Positions 1-5,367 of a DNA stretch of 5,367 nt are shown in pieces; within the stretch, counting starts at the first letter, position 1; each line of letters opens with the position of its first letter. Origin of the DNA: DUZB01 sp964407525. Lineage in GTDB: Bacteria > Desulfobacterota > DSM-4660 > Desulfatiglandales > Desulfatiglandaceae. Under the pieces are notes generated by a model. The model had not been told where the DNA came from. It searched no databases and saw only the letters and a list, made by a program, of their open reading frames with translations. The translations under genes were made by a program, and so were the position numbers. The stretch covers positions 1-5,367 of the forward strand of contig CAYOWC010000326.1 in assembly GCA_964407525.1 (NCBI GenBank), written 5' to 3'.

Positions 1-20
1 TCCGTTCCGATTCGAAAAAG

Positions 21-46
21 GCTTTGCGGCCTTTGCGACTTTGCGG
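21..46. repeat. Short GCAAA-type direct repeat upstream of hdrA
   Basis: TTTGCG occurs three times at 23-28, 32-37 and 40-45, giving a period of 8-9 nt (CGCAAA on the other strand). A similar, longer-period version lies after hdrA in the opposite orientation (2058-2086). It does not look coding, although the hdrA frame happens to be open through it. Similar GCAAA-rich strings recur between genes in some environmental bacterial genomes, so a dispersed low-complexity repeat is the likeliest reading; I see no transposase or target duplication. The rest of 1-101 holds no recognisable gene. Confidence 0.5.
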
Positions 47-101
47 TTCAAAAACAAATAACCGGATAAAGTTTCACATGAGCAAATCGGGAGATGTAGG
101 T

Positions 102-2030
102 ATGGCGGAAGAAAACAAGGAAAAAAAGGAAACTCCGGAAAAGAAAGTCGGGGTATATGTCTGCCACTGCGGTGGGAACATTTCCGACCATGTGGATGTG
201 CAAAAAGTCTGTGAAAATGCCAAAAACATACCAGGTGTTGTGAAGGTTCAGGACAATGTGTTCATGTGCTCCGATCCGGGTCAGGAACTGATCATGGAGG
301 ACTTGAAAAAGGGCGTCGTAGACAGTGTTGTGGTTGCATCCTGCGCCCCGGATCTTCATGAAACGACTTTTCGAAACGCCATAACCAGGGCTGGAGGAAA
401 CCCTTATGTTTATGAGCATGCCAACATTCGCGAGCAGGTAAGCTGGGTTCATCATGGGGAGCAGGCAACCAACAAGGCTATACGACTGGTTGCTGCGGCA
501 GCGGCCAAGGCCAAGGAACTCCGGCCGCTGGAGCCGTTTCGCGTGGATGCCAGAAAGCATGCTACCGTTATCGGGGGAGGAGTTGCAGGGCTGAAGGCCG
601 CCATAGACCTGGCTTCCCGTGGGATAGAAGTGGCGGTCGTTGAAAAAGCCCCTTTTCTCGGTGGCTGGACGGCAAAATGGGACAGGGTATTCCCTACCGA
701 TGATCAGGTGTCCGACATCCTTTCCGAGCTTACCGGGAAAGTTCTGAACCATCCGTCCATAAGCGTCTATAATTGTTCTCTTGTAACGGGTTTTGAAGGG
801 TACATCGGCAATTTTAAGCTCCTCATAAAAAGGGAAGCACCCGCATTAGGCGCTTACGACAATGAGATAAAGAGGATGAGAGAAGCCGATAAAGATGTGG
901 GGGAGTTCATCCCGTTTGTGGGTGTCTGCCCGACAAGTATTCCAGAGGCAGACGAGGAGCATACGATTGAAACCGGAGCGATTGTTCTTGCCACCGGGTT
1001 CAAGCCCTATACTCCGCGTCGTGGTGAATACGGCTACGGGGATTTTGCTGAAGTGATTACACTCAAGGAACTCATAGAGGTTGTTGCGGAAAATCGGGAG
1101 AATGGCGGCAAAACCACACTGGAATTAAATGGCAGGAAAATAAGAAACATGGCCATGATCCATTGCGTAGGCAGCAGGCAAATCCCTGGAATCCATGAGG
1201 CGGACAGTATGGGAAACTTGAATCAGTACTGCTCCCGAACGTGCTGCAGCGCAACACTGCATGCAGCCAACGCCATTCGCGAGGCACATCCCGAAACCCA
1301 TGTCTTCGATTTTTACAGGGATATCAGGACCTATGGCCGTGGGCAAGAGGAATTGTATGACACGGCTTCCCGAAACAAGGTCGTCTTTTTCCGTTTCGAG
1401 GCAGGAGAGGCTCCTGTGGTTTCAAAGAATAAAGGAACCGATGGTTCCCCGCTATCGGTAAAGGTGAAGGACGTATTGACCTTTGATGAGGAACTTGAGG
1501 TCCCGGTAGACCTTGTAGTGCTTGCAACCGGGATGGAACCTAACGATGTTTCCGACCTCGTATCGATGATGAAACTCCCGGTGGGCGTCGATCGATTCCT
1601 TCTGGAGGTTCATCCCAAGTTGCGCCCGGTAGAAATGGCTGTTTCCGGTATTTTGTTAGCGGGGACCGCTCAGGCCCCTTTTGATATAGGGGAAGCCTGT
1701 GCTGCAGCTTCAGCAGCCGCGGTGAAAGCCTCCGCAACGCTTGGAAGAGGGTACGTGGAACTGGATCCCTTTGTGGCGGAAGTCGATCTGAACAAATGCA
1801 CCGGGTGTGGGGTTTGCTTGGAGGCCTGTGAACACGAGGACGTTCTGTCGCTGGTAGAAATGGAAGTGAACGGGGCAAAAGGGCTCCGTGCCCAAGTGAA
1901 CCCGGCCCTGTGTGCCGGTGGGGGGTCGTGTGTAGGAGTCTGTCCTGAAAATGCCATTGATATCAATGGATGGACGCTGAAACAATACGAAGATATGGTG
2001 GATATGATCGTCTCTGACCAGATCCTCTAA
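102..2030 (+). CDS. hdrA: HdrA-like FAD/iron-sulfur protein (heterodisulfide reductase subunit A family)
   Basis: The 642-residue product is a cytoplasmic flavoprotein of the HdrA family, the electron-distributing subunit of heterodisulfide reductase-like complexes, in which FAD takes in electrons and iron-sulfur clusters pass them on. Visible in order: an N-terminal cysteine domain (C21, C23, C56, C81); a Rossmann FAD site GGGVAG at 158-163 followed by an E at 181; an HCVGSR motif at 354-359; a cysteine cluster C377, C381, C382 typical of HdrA; a second nucleotide-binding strand near 470-480; and a C-terminal double ferredoxin domain (C566, C569, C572, C576 and C604, C610, C614). The second ferredoxin motif has Gly607 where a Cys is usual. 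The length matches full HdrA rather than short QmoA or sHdrA forms. ATG 102 is chosen because GGGAG precedes it by 8 nt; in-frame ATG 78 has no ribosome site. Electron partner and substrate are not visible. The family call is firm. Confidence 0.93.
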   Translation: MAEENKEKKETPEKKVGVYVCHCGGNISDHVDVQKVCENAKNIPGVVKVQDNVFMCSDPGQELIMEDLKKGVVDSVVVASCAPDLHETTFRNAITRAGGNPYVYEHANIREQVSWVHHGEQATNKAIRLVAAAAAKAKELRPLEPFRVDARKHATVIGGGVAGLKAAIDLASRGIEVAVVEKAPFLGGWTAKWDRVFPTDDQVSDILSELTGKVLNHPSISVYNCSLVTGFEGYIGNFKLLIKREAPALGAYDNEIKRMREADKDVGEFIPFVGVCPTSIPEADEEHTIETGAIVLATGFKPYTPRRGEYGYGDFAEVITLKELIEVVAENRENGGKTTLELNGRKIRNMAMIHCVGSRQIPGIHEADSMGNLNQYCSRTCCSATLHAANAIREAHPETHVFDFYRDIRTYGRGQEELYDTASRNKVVFFRFEAGEAPVVSKNKGTDGSPLSVKVKDVLTFDEELEVPVDLVVLATGMEPNDVSDLVSMMKLPVGVDRFLLEVHPKLRPVEMAVSGILLAGTAQAPFDIGEACAAASAAAVKASATLGRGYVELDPFVAEVDLNKCTGCGVCLEACEHEDVLSLVEMEVNGAKGLRAQVNPALCAGGGSCVGVCPENAIDINGWTLKQYEDMVDMIVSDQIL

Positions 2031-2057
2031 TATTGTGGATAGCACACATCGGATGGC

Positions 2058-2086
2058 CGCAAAAAGGCGCAAAAAGCACAAAAAAC
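2058..2086. repeat. GCAAAAA-type repeat downstream of hdrA
   Basis: GCAAAAAG occurs at 2059-2066 and 2069-2076, followed by the related GCACAAAAAA, giving a 10-nt period. It is the same kind of sequence as the repeat at 21-46 but in the opposite orientation, so the two bracket hdrA. The function is unknown. It is A-rich and could also act as a flexible or bent spacer between hdrA and the next gene. Confidence 0.45.
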
Positions 2087-2098
2087 AAGGCTGCTATT

Positions 2099-2110
2099 TT
2101 TCATATGAAA
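2099..2110. promoter_or_regulatory. 12-bp perfect palindrome, possible operator
   Basis: TTTCATATGAAA is a perfect inverted repeat with its centre between 2104 and 2105, ending 31 nt before the start codon of the winged-helix-like gene. A symmetric site upstream of a possible DNA-binding protein would fit an operator. A 12-bp palindrome is expected about once by chance in a window this size, so the position is the only support. I see no convincing -35/-10 pair around it. Confidence 0.2.
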
Positions 2111-2141
2111 GTGGTCGTTTTACGGTTGGAGGACGATATCC

Positions 2142-2459
2142 ATGAGCCAGACAGAAAAGGAAAAACAGGAAAAAAAAGAGGCCATGAAAACCCTGCGCAA
2201 GGCCCGGGGAAATTCCATAAAAGCAGCAGCCGCTAAATTAAAGGAACAGAATAAAATAGTGAAAATAATCAGGGAGTACCTCAAGAACCAGCCGGCTACG
2301 GTCCCTGAAATAGCCGCTGCCTCCGGAATACCATCGGCAAAAATCATGTGGTACGTGGCCACCATGAAGAAATTCGGTGAAATTCTTGAGGCAGAGCAAG
2401 ATGACAGTTATTTCAAGTACTGCCTGGCGACCGGTGAGAGAGATGAAACCGCCGGTTGA
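2142..2459 (+). CDS. Small winged-helix-like protein inside the hdr cluster
   Basis: This 105-residue protein has a strongly charged Lys/Glu-rich N-terminus (about 1-40, probably helical) followed by a region resembling a winged helix-turn-helix. Residues about 36-50 look like helix 1, 52-62 (VPEIAAASGIP) and 64-77 like the helix-turn-helix pair, and 78-95 like the wing (FGEILEAEQDDSYFKYCLA). It contains one cysteine, C94. The start is supported by GGAGGA at 2128-2133, 8 nt before ATG. It lies 111 nt after hdrA and 54 nt before hdrC. Two roles are possible: a transcription regulator of the cluster, or an accessory subunit using the fold for protein contact. The sHdr sulfur-oxidation cluster also has a small uncharacterised gene between hdrA and a second hdrC, so position favours a dedicated partner. 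I do not recognise a named family; the gene itself is well supported. Confidence 0.85.
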   Translation: MSQTEKEKQEKKEAMKTLRKARGNSIKAAAAKLKEQNKIVKIIREYLKNQPATVPEIAAASGIPSAKIMWYVATMKKFGEILEAEQDDSYFKYCLATGERDETAG

Positions 2460-2513
2460 TGCAGCGCTGAAAGGCTTTTGATTTCAAATGAACCTAATCG
2501 AGGGGATCAGAGA

Positions 2514-2816
2514 ATGACGCAGGTATATCCCGAATTTGTAGAAGAATTAGAGCGTTTTGGCGTGGATACGACCATGGCTTGTTTCAATTGTGGTACGTGC
2601 GCTGCCATATGCCCGCTTGTCCATGAGCATTTCCCCAGAAAAATGATCCGTTATGCCCAGATTGGCGCCAAGGATCGAATCCTTGAAAACTATGAGGATC
2701 TGTGGAAGTGTTTACATTGTGGTTTATGCATCCAGACATGCCCCAGGGAAGCTGATCCGGGTGATATCATCCTGGGTTTGAGGCGGTTTGTGGTGGACAA
2801 TTGGAGGAGGTCTTAA
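2514..2816 (+). CDS. hdrC: HdrC-like double [4Fe-4S] electron-transfer protein
   Basis: This 100-residue soluble protein matches the HdrC subunit, which wires HdrA flavin and ferredoxin sites to the HdrB catalytic subunit through two [4Fe-4S] clusters. Both motifs are complete: C23-x2-C26-x2-C29-x3-C33-P and C66-x2-C69-x2-C72-x3-C76-P, with the usual helical linker between them. The tail DPGDIILGLR is typical of HdrC and its relatives. ATG 2514 is preferred because AGGGGA at 2501-2506 sits 7 nt before it; the frame extends back to a TTG at 2478 that has no ribosome site. The gene ends 1 nt before the HdrB-like start, and that gene's GGAGGAGG (2802-2809) lies inside this coding sequence, so the two are probably translationally coupled. 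GlpC or LutB-type ferredoxin modules look similar, but small size and neighbours favour HdrC. Confidence 0.93.
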   Translation: MTQVYPEFVEELERFGVDTTMACFNCGTCAAICPLVHEHFPRKMIRYAQIGAKDRILENYEDLWKCLHCGLCIQTCPREADPGDIILGLRRFVVDNWRRS

Positions 2817-2817
2817 A

Positions 2818-3650
2818 ATGTATCATCCAAAAAATATCATTGACGTCCTCGCGGACAATATCAGAAAGACCCGGAATCCTTTCGGCGCAGGCAATGGCAC
2901 CATGAACAAGTGGTGGAAAGATGCGTCCCTTCGTACGGAAGGAGATGCCCTTTTGTATACGGGGCTCATGTATCAAATGATGCCGTACATCAAGAAAACC
3001 ACGCACCACATTGAGCGTTTTGAGGACACAAAGCTGGCGGATTATGTGGGCTACCAGAAATATGTCCCAAAACTCATGGTAAAATCCGCCTTTGTATTCA
3101 TGGCCGACAAGGAAGATAAAGAAAAATACAATCATATCCTGAAAAGCGTGGTCAAGCTCTTAGACAAATCAGGGGTGAATTTCTTTTACAGGCCCAAACT
3201 GGATTATTACAGTGGGATCCTTCTCTACGATCTGGGCGATCTGGACGGCTTCATCGAGCATGCCAAATTTGTCGCCGAAAAACTTAAGAAGCAGGGTATC
3301 CGAAAAATCATTACCGTGGATCCCCATACGACCTATGCCTTGAAAGTGCTTTTCCCGAAATATACGGGCATCAGTTTTGATGTGAAAACCTATTTTGAAC
3401 TGATTGATTTTGAAGTAAAAGATGGGGATCGGCAGGTTACCCTTCACGACCCCTGCTTTTACGGAAGATATCTTGAGCTTTCGGATGTCCCGAGAAATCT
3501 CTTAGACAAATTTGGGATAGAAAACGTGAATGTGAGAAGTTCAGGGAAATTTACAAACTGTTGTGGCGGACCTGCGGAGTCCATTTCTCCTTCTCTTACC
3601 AAAGAGATCCTTCAAAAAAGGTACGCAGACCTGCAGGAAACCGGGAAGCC
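2818..3650 (+). CDS. hdrB: HdrB-like CCG-domain protein, 3' end lost in the assembly gap
   Basis: The 277 visible residues match the HdrB/HdrD catalytic family (tandem CCG domains), where noncubane [4Fe-4S] clusters act on disulfides. The C-terminal domain has the expected start of its motif: DPC at 211-213, a Gly-Arg-Tyr segment, PRNLLD at 225-230 and CCGGP at 248-252; its final CxxC should lie in the gap. The N-terminal domain keeps the fold but no cysteines: TGL at 48-50 where TGC is usual, YSG at 131-133 for CCG, and DPHTTY at 168-173 for a CPxC segment. C213, C248 and C249 are the only cysteines seen. GGAGGAGG at 2802-2809 precedes ATG 2818. The stop is in the gap or just after it: consecutive TAA codons occur at 3752-3757 in one frame and TAG at 3766-3768 in the nominal frame. 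The missing length is about what the family needs. Confidence 0.88.
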
Positions 3651-3750
3651 NNNNNNNNNNNNNNNNNNNNNNNNNNNNNNNNNNNNNNNNNNNNNNNNNN
3701 NNNNNNNNNNNNNNNNNNNNNNNNNNNNNNNNNNNNNNNNNNNNNNNNNN
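3651..3750. other. Assembly gap of 100 N
   Basis: Exactly 100 unknown bases, the conventional size for a scaffold gap of unknown length. It removes the end of the HdrB-like gene and may hide more. The sequence after it (3751-3778) is a short leader with stop codons and the ribosome site of the next gene. Continuity of the operon across the gap relies on correct scaffolding, though the gene content on both sides fits. Confidence 0.97.
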
Positions 3751-3778
3751 TTAATAAGAATTACATAGGGGGAAAGAA

Positions 3779-4153
3779 ATGGCTGAAGAGAAAAAGGAAA
3801 AAATCATGTACATTGGTACCCATGGAGGCGAAAATCCTGAGAAGGCGAGCCTCCCTTTTGTTTTAGCGAATGCCTCCCAGGTTATGGAAGTGGAGGCCGT
3901 CGTTGTCTTGCAGGGTCCCGCAGTATTCCTGGCCAAGAAAGGATACTTGCAGCATGTGCACGCGGCAGGGTTTTCACCGCTTCAGGAATTACTGGATAGT
4001 TTCATGGAAGCCGGTGGCCGACTCCTTGTTTGTGTTCCCTGCATTCAGGAGAGAAAGATCGACGTGGCAGATCTGATCGAGGGGGCTGTTCCCACAGCGG
4101 GAGGCACCTTGACATTGGAGATTCTTGAAGCCAATGCAACGCTGGTATATTAA
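3779..4153 (+). CDS. DsrE-family sulfur-carrier-like protein
   Basis: This 124-residue cytoplasmic protein has the DsrE/DsrF/YchN-like fold. It opens with a beta strand (IMYIGTHGGENPEKASLPF, residues 9-27), carries a second strand at 38-46 (VEAVVVLQG), then an AKKGYL segment, a helix at 67-78 and the conserved cysteine loop LLVCVPCIQER at 82-92, with C85 and C88. In the family, a Cys in this loop can bind sulfur as a persulfide and pass it to partners such as TusA, TusE or DsrC. There is no signal peptide. ATG 3779 is preceded by a GGGGGAAAG ribosome site around 3768-3776. The next gene starts 21 nt after its stop, so both are likely co-transcribed. Next to HdrABC-like genes and a rhodanese, a role in sulfur delivery is a reasonable inference, but the substrate is unknown. 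It is too short and incomplete in context to be called true DsrE of the DsrEFH complex. Confidence 0.85.
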   Translation: MAEEKKEKIMYIGTHGGENPEKASLPFVLANASQVMEVEAVVVLQGPAVFLAKKGYLQHVHAAGFSPLQELLDSFMEAGGRLLVCVPCIQERKIDVADLIEGAVPTAGGTLTLEILEANATLVY

Positions 4154-4174
4154 CCCCAAAATGGAGGACAAATC

Positions 4175-5367
4175 ATGAATAAAAAGAGATGGACATTAGG
4201 GATCAGCATCTTTGCTGTAATGGCCTTTTCCGTTTCTCTCTTTCTTGTTGATTATGCCATAGCCACACAAGAGAGTGCTGTGGTGCAGATCAAGGGAAAG
4301 GTGAAAGCCATATCAAACAAGGCCAAGACTCTTTCCGTCACGGTAAAGGGCAAGGGCGTTGTCATGCTCAAGTTTGACGACGCCACGGAATTTGTAAACT
4401 TTAAGAAAACAAAAGAGATTAAGCCTCCAACGGCCGTGGTGGTTAAATACAAGGCCGTGGGACCGGACAATCTGGCTACCTACGTCAAAAAGGCGCTTGT
4501 CAAACTACCGCCTGGAGTAACAGAGATTAAGACGGATGAATTGGCAGCGCTTGTTGAAAAAGGGCCCCTGGCTGGAAAGTATTGTCTTATTGATGCGAGG
4601 CCGGCAAAGATCGCTGCTGCGGCCCACATTCCCACGGCTACCTCCATCCCTGTCAACGTGCTTAAAGAAAAGGGTGAAAAACTGCTCCCTTGTGACAAAG
4701 ATAAGCTGGTCATATTTTACTGCGGAGGGCCCACCTGAGGCATGAGTCCTAAATCCGCCGGTCTGGCGAAAAAATGGGGATGGAATAATGCCAAGGTTTA
4801 TATTGAAGGAATGCCCGCATGGAAAAAGGCAGGACACTATACCGTATCCACTCCCGATTATGTGAGGACAGCAAACATTGTACTGATTGATCTCCGTTCT
4901 CCTGCAACCGTAAGCGCGGGGCATATCCCACGGGCGGTAAATATCCCTTTCGGGAACCTTGCCGAAGCAAAGGATACCTTTCCTGAGTCCCTTACAGCTC
5001 CTATCGTTTTTTATTCCGACAACGAAAAGGATTCTATTGAAGCCGTACAAATGGCCAGAAGTTGGCGATACAAGAATGTTTCGCTCCTGGAATTCCCCGG
5101 CGCCCTCGCATGGCAGAAAAGCGGGTACGATATCAAGACCGGACCTGCCGCCGAAGAGATCGTATATGTGAGGAGACTGGAACCGGGTCAAATCAGTATC
5201 GAAAATTTTGAAGCCGCTTTGAAATCAAAAGCCATTACTGTAGTTGACGTGCGTGGTCCTTCAGAATATGCTGCCGGTCATTTTTCGGGCGCCATCAATA
5301 TTTCCCTTGACGAATTGCCCGCAAAATTGGATGACTTACCAAGTGATAAATTTGTGGTGGTGCATTG
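4175..5367 (+). CDS. Exported multi-rhodanese selenoprotein (TGA read as Sec188), 3' end beyond window
   Basis: At least 397 residues, read through an in-frame TGA as selenocysteine 188. Residues 1-30 are a signal peptide (basic start, hydrophobic core, AIA cleavage site, no lipobox). Residues about 33-100 form a beta-rich domain of unknown function. Rhodanese domain 1 (about 116-223) has DAR at 140-142, the HIP segment at 151-153, and an active loop with C183 and U188 (YCGGPTU), then the usual GMPAW at 212-216. Domain 2 (about 226-323) has DLR at 239-241 and AGHIPRAVNIP at 248-258, but S281 at the catalytic position. Domain 3 starts at about 336 with DVR at 358-360 and AGH at 367-369; its catalytic codon is cut at the window edge (TG-). 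Rhodaneses move sulfane sulfur between thiols; Sec would make this site more nucleophilic. GGAGG at 4163-4167 supports ATG 4175. A nonsense mutation is the main alternative. Confidence 0.87.
4736..4738 (+). other. In-frame TGA, predicted selenocysteine codon
   Basis: The TGA falls at codon 188 in the active-site loop of rhodanese domain 1, following Tyr-Cys-Gly-Gly-Pro-Thr and preceding Gly-Met-Ser-Pro-Lys-Ser-Ala. Relatives with this loop type have Cys here (C-x4-C-x2-S pattern). The same frame has no further stop up to the window end, and the downstream sequence completes domain 1 and supplies two more rhodanese domains. Both points favour recoding over termination. Confidence 0.85.
4746..4781 (+). 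promoter_or_regulatory. Candidate bacterial SECIS element
   Basis: Just after the TGA, the mRNA can form an upper stem CGCC/GGCG (4756-4759 with 4765-4768) closing the loop GGUCU (4760-4764). This loop matches the GGUCU part of the Escherichia coli fdhF SECIS loop, where G and U bases contact SelB. A weaker lower stem GUCCU/GGGAU-like (4746-4750 with 4777-4781, two G-U pairs) can extend it. The loop begins 21 nt after the TGA, within the usual distance for bacterial SECIS hairpins. The element lies inside the coding sequence, as bacterial SECIS elements do. Pairing was done by eye. Confidence 0.75.

Noticed and set aside
33..61. Promoter-like TTGCGA and AAATAA with a 17-nt spacer upstream of hdrA
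   Set aside because: The -10 match is poor and the -35-like hexamer is part of the repeat, so it is not supportable.
24..101. N-terminal extension of HdrA from TTG 24 or ATG 78
   Set aside because: TTG 24 lies in the repeat and neither start has a ribosome site, whereas ATG 102 follows GGGAG at good spacing and the family N-terminus begins soon after.
48..752. Minus-strand open frame of 234 residues opposite hdrA
   Set aside because: Shadow of hdrA, with no family resemblance and no ribosome site noted; the + strand frame has conserved motifs throughout.
2071..2100. Possible terminator hairpin after hdrA (AGCA/TGCT with A and T tracts)
   Set aside because: Only a 4-bp stem plus an interrupted A-T extension and a 13-nt loop; too weak to call.
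2478..2513. N-terminal extension of HdrC from TTG 2478
   Set aside because: No ribosome site before it, and the AGGGGA site for ATG 2514 lies inside this stretch.
3751..3768. HdrB C-terminus ending Leu-Ile-Arg-Ile-Thr after the gap
   Set aside because: This frame depends on the gap being exactly 100 nt, which is a conventional filler size; another frame has consecutive TAA codons at 3752-3757.
4736..4738. TGA as the true stop of a 187-residue protein
   Set aside because: It would end the protein in the middle of the rhodanese active loop, and the same frame continues the fold without a stop for about 630 nt with a SECIS-like hairpin just downstream. A recent nonsense mutation cannot be fully excluded.
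4505..5191. Long minus-strand open frame of 228 residues opposite the rhodanese
   Set aside because: No recognisable domain; it overlaps a clear coding sequence on the other strand. It is long only because of the codon composition of that gene.

Overview
The window reads as one strand-consistent gene cluster from an anaerobic bacterium, most plausibly a Desulfobacterota (deltaproteobacterial) sulfate- or sulfur-metabolising or syntrophic lineage. This assignment is inferred from gene content (bacterial Hdr-like proteins, DsrE, exported rhodanese, selenocysteine use); there is no rRNA or other phylogenetic marker. A run of exactly 100 N suggests a draft or metagenomic scaffold.

Layout, all on the + strand: a short leader with a GCAAA-type repeat (1-101); an HdrA-like flavin/iron-sulfur protein (102-2030); a 111-nt spacer with a second GCAAA-type repeat in the opposite orientation and a 12-bp palindrome; a small winged-helix-like protein (2142-2459); an HdrC-like double [4Fe-4S] protein (2514-2816); an HdrB-like CCG-domain protein (2818 into the gap); an assembly gap (3651-3750); a DsrE-family protein (3779-4153); and an exported multi-rhodanese protein (4175 to the window end). 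Each gene has a good Shine-Dalgarno sequence. Spacing after the small protein is tight (54 nt, 1 nt, gap, 21 nt), so it looks like one operon.

The highlight is the last gene. Its frame meets a TGA at 4736-4738, then stays open to the window end (about 630 nt) and keeps encoding rhodanese sequence with no break in homology. The TGA sits in the rhodanese active-site loop (Tyr-Cys-Gly-Gly-Pro-Thr-TGA), where related proteins carry a second Cys. Starting 8 nt after it is a candidate bacterial SECIS hairpin with apical loop GGUCU. The gene is therefore best read as a selenocysteine-containing rhodanese that ordinary gene calling would cut to 187 residues.

Together the genes suggest a sulfur-handling redox system: a cytoplasmic HdrABC-like complex moving electrons to or from a thiol, disulfide or persulfide, with DsrE as a possible sulfur carrier and the rhodanese doing sulfur transfer outside the cytoplasm. 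The HdrA - small protein - HdrC - HdrB order resembles part of the sHdr sulfur-oxidation cluster, but this HdrA is longer, with a C-terminal ferredoxin domain. The iron-sulfur sites are atypical: the HdrB-like protein has no cysteines in its N-terminal half, and the second HdrA ferredoxin motif lacks one cysteine. The substrate cannot be determined from the sequence.
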